The notes below the pieces were generated by a model that ran no database searches, had not been told where the DNA came from, and saw only the letters and a list, made by a program, of their open reading frames with translations. A stretch of 64,000 nucleotides of DNA from Hyphomonadaceae bacterium. Its GTDB lineage: Bacteria; Pseudomonadota; Alphaproteobacteria; Caulobacterales; Aquidulcibacteraceae. The stretch's first letter is position 1; each line of letters starts with the position of its first letter. Position numbers and translations under genes: made by a program. Location: positions 1 to 64,000 of the forward strand of contig JAEUMP010000016.1 of NCBI GenBank assembly GCA_016791445.1, read 5' to 3'. This document shows, in pieces, positions 7,647-16,165 of the stretch.

Positions 7647-7670
7647 GCCGCGCAGATCTCTCTGCGCGGC
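7647..7670. terminator. Bidirectional terminator between convergent genes
   Basis: A perfect 10-bp stem GCCGCGCAGA/TCTGCGCGGC with a 4-base loop lies between convergent stop codons. On the minus strand it is followed by TGTTTTCG, so it best fits the leftward TonB-like gene. Confidence 0.75.
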
Positions 7671-7695
7671 CGCGTTCGTTCGATGGAGCTATCAC

Positions 7696-8445
7696 TTACG
7701 TGCGGCGCTGATCCTCGTCCGCGATGCGGAACATCACGCGGAGGTTGACCGGCGTGCCCGTGGCGCTGGCGCCGTCGTAGCGGGTGGGCGCGTGCTTGAA
7801 GGTGCGCGCGACGCGGAGGGCGGCGTTGCCGAAGCCCGCGCGCGTCGGCGTTTCGGAGACGCGCTCGCAATCCAGCGAGCCGCCGTCCTGCACGATGCAA
7901 CGGAGCGACGCCTCGCCTTCCCGCTCACGCTCCAGCGCGCGCGCCGGATACATCGCAGAAAGGCGACGCGCGGTCGGCGTCTTCGCCCAGACGGGGCGGC
8001 GTTCACCGGTGATGACGAGTTCGTTACTGTCCGTCGTCAGACTCGCCGGCGAAACGCCGACAACCATTTCAGGCACGACTGCCGCATACTGCGTCTTGCG
8101 CGCCCGCGCGGCGGTCGTGGGGCTCGTGGCGGCGGGCGCAGCGCTTTGGGAAGCAGAAGCAGGCGCGACATCCGGCGCCGTCGAGGAAGCATCCAGCGGC
8201 GCGGCGGTGTACGGCGTGACCGCGTCGGAAGTCGAGCGATACGACGCCGTCTCGAACAGCTCCGCGTCATCGGACGGCAAATTCGTCATCGCGTAGTAGC
8301 CGCCGCCCAGCACCAGCGCGACGACGGCGGCGCCGGCAAGCCACTTGCCGACCGTAGCGGCGCGACTGTCGCGGACATAGGTCGGCTGTGCATGATGGAT
8401 GCGCTTGTCGTCGTGCTTGCTGTCGGGAGGCGTCTGGTCACTCAT
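7696..8445 (-). CDS. TonB C-terminal-domain protein (energy-transducer-like)
   Basis: A 249-residue inner-membrane protein. It has a short cytosolic N-terminus, one membrane helix (about residues 33-52), an Ala/Ser/Pro/Thr-rich periplasmic linker, and a C-terminal TonB-like domain (about 165-249) beginning near LSAMYPARALEREREGEASL. TonB proteins pass proton-motive energy from ExbB/ExbD to outer-membrane receptors, but no exbB/exbD gene is close, and the linker lacks the classical Pro-Glu/Pro-Lys repeats. It may be a TonB paralogue or a structural protein with the same fold. The ATG at 8445 has AAGGAG 9 bases upstream. Confidence 0.78.
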   Translation of the reverse strand: MSDQTPPDSKHDDKRIHHAQPTYVRDSRAATVGKWLAGAAVVALVLGGGYYAMTNLPSDDAELFETASYRSTSDAVTPYTAAPLDASSTAPDVAPASASQSAAPAATSPTTAARARKTQYAAVVPEMVVGVSPASLTTDSNELVITGERRPVWAKTPTARRLSAMYPARALEREREGEASLRCIVQDGGSLDCERVSETPTRAGFGNAALRVARTFKHAPTRYDGASATGTPVNLRVMFRIADEDQRRT

Positions 8446-8658
8446 GTTCGTCTCCTTGAAAAGCGGGCGACGCACGTTCGGGCGCATCGCGATCCGAAAC
8501 CACACTCCAGATACGCCGCCGGCGCAGTAAGGTTCCTCACGCATCCGTGGGTTGGGCCTCGCCCTTCCCGCGCGCTCCCTTGCCCTGCGCCGCGTTTCCC
8601 CCTACCCACCGCGCCGTTCTTTGCCATCGCCGCGCCCACCCCCGATCGGAGCACCTCC

Positions 8659-9450
8659 ATGCCCGCCCAGTCCCCTCTCATGACCATCATGATCGCCGCC
8701 GCGCGGAAAGCGGGGCGCGGACTCAATCGCGATTTCGGGGAGGTCGAGAACCTGCAGGTCTCGCGCAAGGGCCCGGCGGACTTCGTCTCGAACGCCGACC
8801 ACAAGGCCGAGCAGGTGATCTTCGAGGAGCTCTCGAAGGCGCGGCCCGGCTACGGTTTCCTGATGGAAGAGCGCGGCGAGGTGAAGGGCACCGACAAGAC
8901 GCACCGCTGGATCGTCGATCCGCTCGACGGCACGCTGAACTTTCTGCACGGCCTGCCGCATTTTGCGATCTCCATGGCGCTCGAGCGCGAAGGCGAGCTG
9001 GTGGCCGGCGTCGTCTACAATCCTGTCTCGAACGAGCTGTTCACGGCGGAAAAGGGCCGCGGCGCCTTCCTGAACGACCGCCGCATCCGCGTGGCGGCGC
9101 GCACCAATCTCGCCGATGCGCTCGTCGTCACCGGCATTGCGCACAAGAACCGCGTGAACCCCGGCAAGGGCCAGTTCATGGCCGAGTATGACCGCGTGGT
9201 CGATGCGACGGCGGGCGTGCACCGCTTCGGATCGGCGGCGCTGGATCTTGCCTGGGTCGCGGCGGGGCGGTTCGACGCCTATTGGGAGCGCAGCCTCGCG
9301 CCGTGGGACATCGCGGCCGGCGCGCTCCTTGTTCGCGAAGCCGGCGGCTTCGCCCGGGAGATCGACGGCGGCGACTTCATGCACACCGGCAACATCGTGG
9401 CGTCCAATGAGCGCCTGCTGCCTTTCCTGACCAAGGTCGTGAAGGGCTGA
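8659..9450 (+). CDS. suhB: Inositol-1-monophosphatase (SuhB-like)
   Basis: A 263-residue Mg-dependent phosphatase. The signature DPLDGTLNF (residues 87-95), the upstream MEERGE, and the C-terminal APWDIAAGALL are all intact, giving the metal ligands of the inositol monophosphatase family. It would hydrolyse inositol-1-phosphate and similar sugar phosphates. The start at 8659 gives MPAQSPLMTIMI, the usual length and N-terminus for alphaproteobacterial SuhB; the open frame upstream runs antisense to the TonB-like gene and is not used. A second inositol-monophosphatase paralogue is at 55348-56103. Confidence 0.9.
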   Translation: MPAQSPLMTIMIAAARKAGRGLNRDFGEVENLQVSRKGPADFVSNADHKAEQVIFEELSKARPGYGFLMEERGEVKGTDKTHRWIVDPLDGTLNFLHGLPHFAISMALEREGELVAGVVYNPVSNELFTAEKGRGAFLNDRRIRVAARTNLADALVVTGIAHKNRVNPGKGQFMAEYDRVVDATAGVHRFGSAALDLAWVAAGRFDAYWERSLAPWDIAAGALLVREAGGFAREIDGGDFMHTGNIVASNERLLPFLTKVVKG

Positions 9451-9452
9451 GA

Positions 9453-9492
9453 CCCCGGCGCACGAGGTATTGAGCGCCGTCATGCGCCGGGG
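9453..9492. terminator. Hairpin after suhB-like gene
   Basis: Perfect 10-bp arms CCCCGGCGCA and TGCGCCGGGG separated by 20 bases, starting 2 bases after the stop codon. There is no U tract, so termination is only suggested. Confidence 0.4.
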
Positions 9493-9550
9493 CTGATGAC
9501 GCTGCGCCGCTGATCGCGCACAGTGCCGGCGACAGCGAACGGGAGCCCCC

Positions 9551-10912
9551 ATGGCCGAGACGACGAGCGAACCGCAGACTTCCACCCGGAAAGTCGGCGG
9601 CTGGACGATGGCGGCCTTCGCCGCGCCCTCCGCGCCGCTGCTCGCGCTTTCGCTGCCGTCGCTGATCTTCCTCGCGCCCTACTTCAACGAACATCTCGGC
9701 CTGTCGCTGACGACCGTCTCGCTGGTCTTCCTCAGCGCGCGCCTGCTCGACATCATCGTCGATCCGCTGATCGGCAATTTCCAGGACCGTTCGACGCCCA
9801 AGATGGGCAGACGACGTTTCTGGCTCGCGGCCACCACGCCATTCTTCATGGCGATCATCTGGCTGGTGTTCATCGGATTGCCGCCGGGATCGCCGGCGGC
9901 GCTCGTGGCGATCGCGGTGCTCGTCATGTACGCACTCTATGCGGCGATGACGATCGCGCACCTGAGCTGGGCCGGCGAACTTCTGCCTGACTATCACGGC
10001 CGCACGCGCACGCTGGGCGCGGTGCAGGTGGCGGGCATGATCGGCTATGTGCTCATGCTGTTCCTGCCGGCGCTGGTGCGCGCAAACGGCGGCGACTCCG
10101 TGGCTTCCGTGCATTCGATGGGCTGGGCCGCACTTCTCTCCTTGCCGGTGCTCGTGGCGATCTGCGTGTTCTTCGTGAAGGAGGAACCGCTGCCGCCGCA
10201 GCCGCACGTCAGCTTCCGCGATACCGTGAAGACGCTGATGGAGAACAAGTCGCTGCGCTTCGTTCTGGTGCCGGACTTCCTGATCGGCGTCGGCTACGGC
10301 GTGACCGGCGGGCTCTTCCTGTTTCTCTTCCGGCACTATCTGGGATTCACCGCGAACTCCGAACTGCTGCTGCTCGTGTACTTCGTCTCCGGCCTGATCG
10401 GGATCCCGTTCTGGGTCTGGCTTGGCCGCACGGTCGGCAAGCACCGTGCGCTGCAGTGGGGCTGCATCCATGCGGGCATCGCACTCGCGCTGACGCCACT
10501 GATCCCGAAAGGTGAACTCGTCATCGGCCTCGTGGCGCTCGCCATTGCGGGATTCTCGCAGAGCGCCGGCACCATGCTCATCCGCGCGATGATGGCGGAT
10601 GTGGTCGACGAGGACACCGCAAAGACCGGCGGGCAACGCTCGGGCTTGTTCTTCGGCCTCATGCTGACGACGAGCAAGATCGGTCTGGCGGTGGGGCCGC
10701 TGGCCTATGTGGTGCTCGACATGTTCGGCTTCGAGCAGGCGCTCGGCGCGGCGAACACGCCCACGGCGATGACGGCGCTGGTGCTGCTGTTCACGGGCCT
10801 GCCCTTCGTGCTGAACATGCTGGCCGCGTGGTGGGTGCGCGACTATCCGCTCGATGCAAAGCGGCAGGCGGAGCTGCGCGCAGAGATCGCCGCCCGCGAG
10901 GGCGCGCGGTGA
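9551..10912 (+). CDS. MFS transporter, GPH (glycoside-pentoside-hexuronide) type
   Basis: A 453-residue, 12-helix permease. The loop after helix 2, LLDIIVDPLIGNFQDRS, with TPKMGRRRFW, is the signature of the GPH:cation symporter branch (MelB/XylP-like), where the Asp residues of helix 2 coordinate the coupling cation. The substrate cannot be told; no sugar-utilisation gene is nearby. GAGCC lies upstream of the ATG. Its stop codon directly abuts that of the convergent mnmC gene. Confidence 0.87.
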   Translation: MAETTSEPQTSTRKVGGWTMAAFAAPSAPLLALSLPSLIFLAPYFNEHLGLSLTTVSLVFLSARLLDIIVDPLIGNFQDRSTPKMGRRRFWLAATTPFFMAIIWLVFIGLPPGSPAALVAIAVLVMYALYAAMTIAHLSWAGELLPDYHGRTRTLGAVQVAGMIGYVLMLFLPALVRANGGDSVASVHSMGWAALLSLPVLVAICVFFVKEEPLPPQPHVSFRDTVKTLMENKSLRFVLVPDFLIGVGYGVTGGLFLFLFRHYLGFTANSELLLLVYFVSGLIGIPFWVWLGRTVGKHRALQWGCIHAGIALALTPLIPKGELVIGLVALAIAGFSQSAGTMLIRAMMADVVDEDTAKTGGQRSGLFFGLMLTTSKIGLAVGPLAYVVLDMFGFEQALGAANTPTAMTALVLLFTGLPFVLNMLAAWWVRDYPLDAKRQAELRAEIAAREGAR

Positions 10913-12781
10913 TCACGCAGGAATCGGTTTGCCACGCTTGAGCGCACGCACGAGGTAGCGCGCGGGATTCACGGCATCGAGCGCCGCGCGATCCAGCACC
11001 TGCGGTTCACCGCAGATCTGCGCCGCAACGGTCTCCCCCAACAACGGCGCCAACGTGAAGCCGCGTGAGCCGAGCGCGCCCAGCACATAAAGTCCCTCGT
11101 GCACAGGCGACGGCGCGCCCGAGGCATCGACGCGCCCGTGCATCAGCCCGGCGTGGCGGACATTGAACGCCGCCGCATCCGGCAGCAGTCCGACGAGCGG
11201 CCCGCGATCGGCGGTGGCGGCGCGGACCCCGGCGCGCGATGTCAGCGCGTCGACGCGCACGCGCGCCGCAAGTGAAGGCGACAGGCGCGCCAGCTTCTCC
11301 AGATTGCGCACGCGAGAGTCCGCATCGGGTATCGCGGAAAGAGCATCGGTTCGATCGAACGTGGCGCCGAAGACGACGCCATCATCCAGCGGCGCGACAT
11401 AGCCGTCGCCGGACAGCGCATGCGGCAGCGGCGCGCCGTCGAGCAGCCCCGTCTCCGTCTGCCCGCGCGAATATTCCAGCGGCAGCCAGCGCGTTTCGTC
11501 AAAGCGCGCGAGCGCCGCGCCGCCGGCGATCACGACCGCCGACGCCGTCTCGATCACATCGCCATCTGCGTCGAGAAGAACCCACCGGTCCCCTTCACGG
11601 GACAGGCGCGCCACTTTCGCGCCGAAGCGCACGCGCGCGCCGCGCAGCAACGCCTCGACGGTCGCGACGGGGCGCACGACGCCCGCGCGCGGATGGATGA
11701 AGCCGCTCTCATGCGCCTGAAAGTGCGACGGCGGCAGCGGCGGATCGGCGATGAGATCGTCCCGCACCGCAGGATCCACGATCACCTCTACAACGCCCGC
11801 CGCATCGATGACGCCGAGCGCTTCGTAAGTGCGCAGCGCTTCGAGGTAGGCGACGAGGTGCAACCGTGCGACGGGCGTGTCCCCGCGATCGAGACGCGGC
11901 ATGACGAGCCCGGCGGCATTGCCGCTCGCGCCGGCGCCGAGCGCCTCCCCCGCTTCAAGCACCACCACGTCCATGCCGCGACGCACGAGCGCCGCCGCCG
12001 TCGCTGCGCCCGCGACACCGGCGCCGATGACGGCGACCGTGCCGGATGCCGGCGACACAAGGGTAGACGCGCCCTGCGCGCGATCGAGGCGCGCTTCGAG
12101 ACGTTCGCGCTTGCCGGCGAAACCCGTCGCCTTCCCGACCCGAAACCCCGCCGCCGTCAGCGCGCGGCGCACGGCGCCTGCAACGCTGTAGCTCGCGAGC
12201 TGCGCGCCCGGCGCCGACAGCGCGGCGATGCGGTGCATCAGCGTCGCGCTCCACATGCTTTCATTCCGCGACGGTGCGAAGCCGTCGAGAAACCAGGCGT
12301 CGAAGACGCCGGCGAGACCGTCGAGCGCGAGCTCTGCGTCCTCATGGATCACGGTCAGCGCGAAACCGTCTTCGGGAAACCAGAGTCGCTGCGCGCCGCG
12401 CGCGCGGACAGGCCATTGCGCAAGCACCTTCGCGGAAAGCGCCGCCACTTCCGGAAACGCCGCATGCGCCCGCGCCGCTTCGTTGCGCTCGAGCGGGAAG
12501 CCTTCGACGGAGACGTAGTGCAGCACGGCGTCCGGTGCGCGCGTCCGTCGCCAGACATCCCATGTGGCGAGCGCATTCAGGCCGGTGCCGAAGCCGAGTT
12601 CGCCGATGGCGAAGCGTGTGCGGTCTCGCCATCCTTCCGGCAAGCCGCAGCCGCCGAGGAAAACGGCGCGGGTCTCATCGAGGCCGCCATGGCGGGAATA
12701 GTAGACGTCGTCGCTCGCGCGCGACCGCGGGGCGCCGTCGGGCGTCCAGTCGAGATCGGGGCGCGGGGGCAGGCGCGTCAT
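10913..12781 (-). CDS. mnmC: Bifunctional tRNA modification enzyme MnmC
   Basis: A 622-residue two-domain enzyme for the last steps of 5-methylaminomethyl-2-thiouridine synthesis at tRNA position 34. The N-terminal MnmD methyltransferase (about residues 1-235) has the SAM-binding GELGFGTGLNAL (60-71) and WFLDGFAPSRNE. The C-terminal FAD-dependent oxidoreductase begins with VAVIGAGVAGAATAAAL (around residue 260) and removes the carboxymethyl group. The ATG at 12781 gives MTRLPPRPDLDW, matching the family N-terminus; a TTG further upstream would lie inside a neighbour's terminator. It stands alone, convergent with the MFS gene. Confidence 0.92.
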   Translation of the reverse strand: MTRLPPRPDLDWTPDGAPRSRASDDVYYSRHGGLDETRAVFLGGCGLPEGWRDRTRFAIGELGFGTGLNALATWDVWRRTRAPDAVLHYVSVEGFPLERNEAARAHAAFPEVAALSAKVLAQWPVRARGAQRLWFPEDGFALTVIHEDAELALDGLAGVFDAWFLDGFAPSRNESMWSATLMHRIAALSAPGAQLASYSVAGAVRRALTAAGFRVGKATGFAGKRERLEARLDRAQGASTLVSPASGTVAVIGAGVAGAATAAALVRRGMDVVVLEAGEALGAGASGNAAGLVMPRLDRGDTPVARLHLVAYLEALRTYEALGVIDAAGVVEVIVDPAVRDDLIADPPLPPSHFQAHESGFIHPRAGVVRPVATVEALLRGARVRFGAKVARLSREGDRWVLLDADGDVIETASAVVIAGGAALARFDETRWLPLEYSRGQTETGLLDGAPLPHALSGDGYVAPLDDGVVFGATFDRTDALSAIPDADSRVRNLEKLARLSPSLAARVRVDALTSRAGVRAATADRGPLVGLLPDAAAFNVRHAGLMHGRVDASGAPSPVHEGLYVLGALGSRGFTLAPLLGETVAAQICGEPQVLDRAALDAVNPARYLVRALKRGKPIPA

Positions 12782-12819
12782 GCAGCAGGCATCTCTCGTT
12801 CGGCCCCCCGAAAGCAAAC

Positions 12820-12841
12820 GGGCCGCCCCGAGGGGCGGCCC
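12820..12841 (-). terminator. Terminator after small lipoprotein gene
   Basis: GGGCCGCCCC-GA-GGGGCGGCCC is a near-perfect 22-base hairpin. On the minus strand it follows the stop of the Thr-rich lipoprotein gene and is trailed by GTTTGCTTTC. Confidence 0.7.
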
Positions 12842-12870
12842 GCGCTAACTGTCCAAGACAGCCGGAAGAA

Positions 12871-13116
12871 TTACTTCTTCTCGGTCGTCGTCTCGGTCGT
12901 CGTCGTGGTGGTGGTCGGAGCCGCCGGGGCCGCCGCCGGGTCCGTCGCCGGGACCGCCGCCGGGTCAACCGCCGGCGCTTCCGGGGCCGCCGCCGGTTCC
13001 GTCACCGTGGTGGTTTCTTCCGTGGTGGTGGTTTCCGCTTGCGGGCCGCACGCAGCGACGCCGAACGCCAGAACCGCCGCGATCGTGGTGGCCAGAGCCA
13101 GTTTCGTCTTCGTCAT
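12871..13116 (-). CDS. Small Thr/Ala/Pro-rich lipoprotein
   Basis: An 81-residue protein with a signal peptide and lipobox (FGVAAC, Cys at about residue 23). The mature part is almost entirely Thr, Ala, Pro, Val and Glu, with a run of seven Thr near the end and a charged TEKK tail. Such low-complexity sequence suggests an extended, unstructured surface or periplasmic linker rather than an enzyme. An AGGGG site precedes the ATG. A strong terminator follows. Function unknown. Confidence 0.75.
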   Translation of the reverse strand: MTKTKLALATTIAAVLAFGVAACGPQAETTTTEETTTVTEPAAAPEAPAVDPAAVPATDPAAAPAAPTTTTTTTETTTEKK

Positions 13117-13376
13117 AGGTCAATACCCCTCGTCCCGGCGCGAATGCTTCGTCGCCGCGGGGGAGCATTATGAACTCTCAATAGGGGATGCAAGCGCCTC
13201 AGACACGAAGCACTAACTATTCCGTCATTAGACGGCCTTTTTGAATCCAAGTCATGCCTTTTTGCAAGGCCGAAAAGCGGGTTTTTGCAGGTGCGTTGCA
13301 GCAATCCCGACTGAAAATGTAGAGATTGTTCAACGGACTAGGCCTCGGCCATGTCATCGCCAAGCAGCGCCCAAGA

Positions 13377-14243
13377 TCAGGCGGCGGTCGCCTCGTTGAT
13401 CGCCTCTTCCAACTGCGCAAATGTCGGCTGGAGGGAACTTGGAACCTGTCCGCGACCGATCTCGACGGAGATTTGCGCCGCGTTTCCGTGCAGGTGGGCC
13501 ACCAGCACGTCCTTGATGATCTTGTAGAACTGGCCCTCTTCATCGATGGCAGACTGCATCCGCGCGGCAATCGGTCCCACGATGCCGTAGGCCAGGAACA
13601 CGCCGAGAAAGGTGCCGACCAGCGCCTTGCCGATCATGAGGCCGAGGACTTCGGGCGGCTCGTTGATGGCGCCCATGGTCTTCACGATACCGAGCACCGC
13701 CGCGACGATGCCCAGCGCCGGCAGGCCGTCGGCCATGTTCTGCATCGCGCCGGCGGGCTTCAGCGCCTCGTGGTGGTGCTTCTCGAGCTGCTTGTCCATC
13801 GCGTCCTCGACCTGGTGGGCATCGTCGAGGTTCATCGTCATCATCCGCAGGGTGTCGCAGATGAAGTCCGTCGCGAAGTGGTCCTTCGTGATGCGCGGAT
13901 ACTTCTGGAAGATGGCGCTTTCGTCCGGCTTCTCGATGTGCGGCTCAAGCGCGACCACGCCCTTGGTCTTCATCAGCTTGGTCAGCTGGAAGAGGAGCGC
14001 CAGCAGGTCGGAATAGTCCTTCTTGCTCCACTTGGAGCCGCCCGCCGCCTTGCCGAGCCCGGGGCCGAGGGCTTTCAGGGTGGGCATGTCCTGCGAGATG
14101 ATGAGCGCGCCCACGGCGGCGCCCATGATCATCATGAACTCAAGCGGCGCCGCCTTGATGATGACGTCGAAGTGGCCGCCGGCGAGCGCGAAGCCGCCGA
14201 ACACCATCCCGAAGACCACAAGGAGGCCGATGCCGAGGAACAT
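13377..14243 (-). CDS. motA: Flagellar motor stator protein MotA
   Basis: A 288-residue inner-membrane proton-channel subunit of the flagellar stator. It starts MFLGIGLLVVFGMVFGGFALAGGH, has four predicted membrane helices, the cytoplasmic loop between helices 2 and 3 containing the conserved LLFQLTKLMKTKG and charged residues, and the family signature MADGLPALGIVAAVLGIVKTMG. No motB follows, as in Caulobacter where motA and motB are at separate loci. The 260-bp gap downstream (13117-13376) shows nothing further. This predicts a swimming organism or life stage. Confidence 0.93.
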   Translation of the reverse strand: MFLGIGLLVVFGMVFGGFALAGGHFDVIIKAAPLEFMMIMGAAVGALIISQDMPTLKALGPGLGKAAGGSKWSKKDYSDLLALLFQLTKLMKTKGVVALEPHIEKPDESAIFQKYPRITKDHFATDFICDTLRMMTMNLDDAHQVEDAMDKQLEKHHHEALKPAGAMQNMADGLPALGIVAAVLGIVKTMGAINEPPEVLGLMIGKALVGTFLGVFLAYGIVGPIAARMQSAIDEEGQFYKIIKDVLVAHLHGNAAQISVEIGRGQVPSSLQPTFAQLEEAINEATAA

Positions 14244-14375
14244 GGTTAAAGGAAATCCTGAAGCCGTTCCGTGAGTTATGGCCTACAGGGCCTTAATGGG
14301 CCGTTCCCGTGGATGACCTTCGCCCTTCCGGAGAGGGCGGGCGCGCAGCGCGCGTGTTGCTGCTAATCGGGAAGC

Positions 14376-14792
14376 ATGAAGATCCTTGCCGCCCTCGCCG
14401 CCGCCTGTGGTTTCGTCCTGGCCGCCGTCGCCGCCGCGCCCGCCCAGACGCCGACGACGGTCGCGGCCGCCTGCGTCCGACCCCAGCCCCCGGTCTTCCC
14501 GGCCCCGTCCGCCGCCGCCGCCATGCAGCCCGGCGAAATCGACCAGGCGCGCTACGCCCGCGACACCTACTTCGCCGCCGCCGACGCCAATCTGGCCTGC
14601 CTCGACGCCGACATCGAAGCGCGCATGCGCACGCTGTTCGCGACCGGCGCGCCGATGGACGACCGCCTGCGCGCCGCTGGCCTGGCTCATGAACTGGCGA
14701 GTCGCGAACGCGCCGAAACGCATGAGCGCTTCATCCGCATGTGCCTTGCCTACGAAGACGCCCGTGGGCCGCTCGTCGGCGGCTGCCGCTGA
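14376..14792 (+). CDS. Hypothetical secreted protein
   Basis: A 138-residue protein with a clear signal peptide (cleavage likely after AAPAQ near residue 24), then a Pro/Ala linker and a helical domain with paired cysteines (positions in AAACVRP, LACLDAD, RMCLAYED and GGCR), suggesting disulfides in the periplasm. I recognise no family. It is divergently oriented from motA and separated by about 130 bp that probably hold both promoters. Confidence 0.65.
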   Translation: MKILAALAAACGFVLAAVAAAPAQTPTTVAAACVRPQPPVFPAPSAAAAMQPGEIDQARYARDTYFAAADANLACLDADIEARMRTLFATGAPMDDRLRAAGLAHELASRERAETHERFIRMCLAYEDARGPLVGGCR

Positions 14793-14872
14793 GGCGCGCA
14801 CGAATGCGCTGACCGCCCTGCTTTTTCGCCGTGGTGTAACGCGCGCCGGTTTGCGCTACGCCTCCGCGCTCC

Positions 14873-16165
14873 ATGAGCGCCGCTGAACCTGATCCCCCCG
14901 CCCCCGCTGAAGACGACAACCGGCGGCGCAGTTTCCTGCTGCTGTTCTCGACGCTGCTCGTCGTGGGCTTCGGCAACACGATGCTGCTGGCGCTCCTGCC
15001 GCCGCTGGCGCGGCGCATGGGCCTCGCCGACACAAGCGTCGGCTGGATCTTTTCGCTGTCGGCGCTCATCTGGGTGTTCGCTTCCTCGTTCTGGGGGCGC
15101 ATGAGCGACCGCAAGGGCCGCAAGCCGATCATTGCGCTGGGCCTCGCCGCCTATTGCGTGTCGATGACGCTGTTTGCGCTGATCTGCATCGCCGGCGTAA
15201 ACCACTGGGCGCCGCCGGCGGCGATATTCGTCGGACTGCTGCTCTCGCGCGCGATCTTCGGCGCGATCGGTTCCGCATCCAGCCCCGCCGGTCAGGCCTA
15301 TGTCGCGGACCGCACGTCTCCGCAGGAACGCACCGAAGAACTCGCCTCACTCGGCGCAGCCTTCGCGCTCGGCGCCACGCTCGGGCCGGCGCTGTCGGGC
15401 GTGCTTGCGGCGCAGGTGGGCCCGATCCCGCCGCTGTTCCTCGTCGCGGCGATGGCGGCGACCGCCTCTTTCGCGATCATGCGCTTCCTGCCGGAGTCGA
15501 AGACGCCGGAGCTTCCGCTGCAACGCGGCAAACGGGAAACAACGTGGAAGCTCGCCCTTGATCCGCGCGTGTCGGGCTTTCTGCTCTACGGTCTCGGCAT
15601 CTCCGTCGTCACCGGGATGCTGCAACAGACCTTCACCTTCTACACCATGGACCGCCTAAAGCTCGACGAGGCGACGACCATCGTCTACGCGTCGAACGGC
15701 CTGATGGTCGGGGCGCTGGCGTTGCTGGCGACGCAACTCGGGCTCCTGCGCATGCTGAAGCTGCAGGGGCGATCGCTCATGGTGCTGGGCGGCGCGGTCA
15801 TTGTCTGCGGCGTGCTGCTGCAGATCTCCGCAGAGACGCTGAATTTCCTGCTCGTCGCGCAATTCATGCAGGGCGTTGGTTTCGGTCTCGCGCGACCGGG
15901 ATTCTCGGGCGGCGCCTCGCTGTCGGTTCGACCGGAGGAACAGGGCGGACTTGCGGGGCTCACTGTCGCGGTGAACGGCGCGGGCTTCGTGATTTCACCG
16001 CTTGCAGGCGTGACGCTTTACGAGGCCGCCGGCATGCACGCGCCGCTCTGGCTGGCGGTCGGCATTCTCACGTCGATGACGCTGTTTGCGGTGTTCAGCC
16101 GTCGGCTGCGCGCTACCGGCGGCGTTTCTTCTTCTTCGCCGGCCTCGGGGCCGGAAGGCGGCTGA
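14873..16165 (+). CDS. MFS transporter (DHA1/TetA-like efflux type)
   Basis: A 430-residue 12-helix permease. The cytoplasmic loop motif WGRMSDRKGRKP (motif A) after helix 2 and the motif-C-like ALGATLGPALSGVL in helix 5 place it among drug:H+ antiporters. Substrate unknown. Its last 53 bases overlap, tail to tail, the lytic transglycosylase gene on the other strand. The C-terminal codons read SSSSPASGPEGG; this Ser/Gly tail is the antisense of the transglycosylase's basic C-terminus, so its length may be constrained by the overlap. Confidence 0.87.
   Translation: MSAAEPDPPAPAEDDNRRRSFLLLFSTLLVVGFGNTMLLALLPPLARRMGLADTSVGWIFSLSALIWVFASSFWGRMSDRKGRKPIIALGLAAYCVSMTLFALICIAGVNHWAPPAAIFVGLLLSRAIFGAIGSASSPAGQAYVADRTSPQERTEELASLGAAFALGATLGPALSGVLAAQVGPIPPLFLVAAMAATASFAIMRFLPESKTPELPLQRGKRETTWKLALDPRVSGFLLYGLGISVVTGMLQQTFTFYTMDRLKLDEATTIVYASNGLMVGALALLATQLGLLRMLKLQGRSLMVLGGAVIVCGVLLQISAETLNFLLVAQFMQGVGFGLARPGFSGGASLSVRPEEQGGLAGLTVAVNGAGFVISPLAGVTLYEAAGMHAPLWLAVGILTSMTLFAVFSRRLRATGGVSSSSPASGPEGG

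Noticed and set aside
8590..8612. GCGTTTCCCCCTAC-like string near the suhB-like gene, matching the ends of units A and B
   Set aside because: Only about 13 bases match and no palindrome or gene of the unit is present; it may be chance or a remnant, not enough to call.
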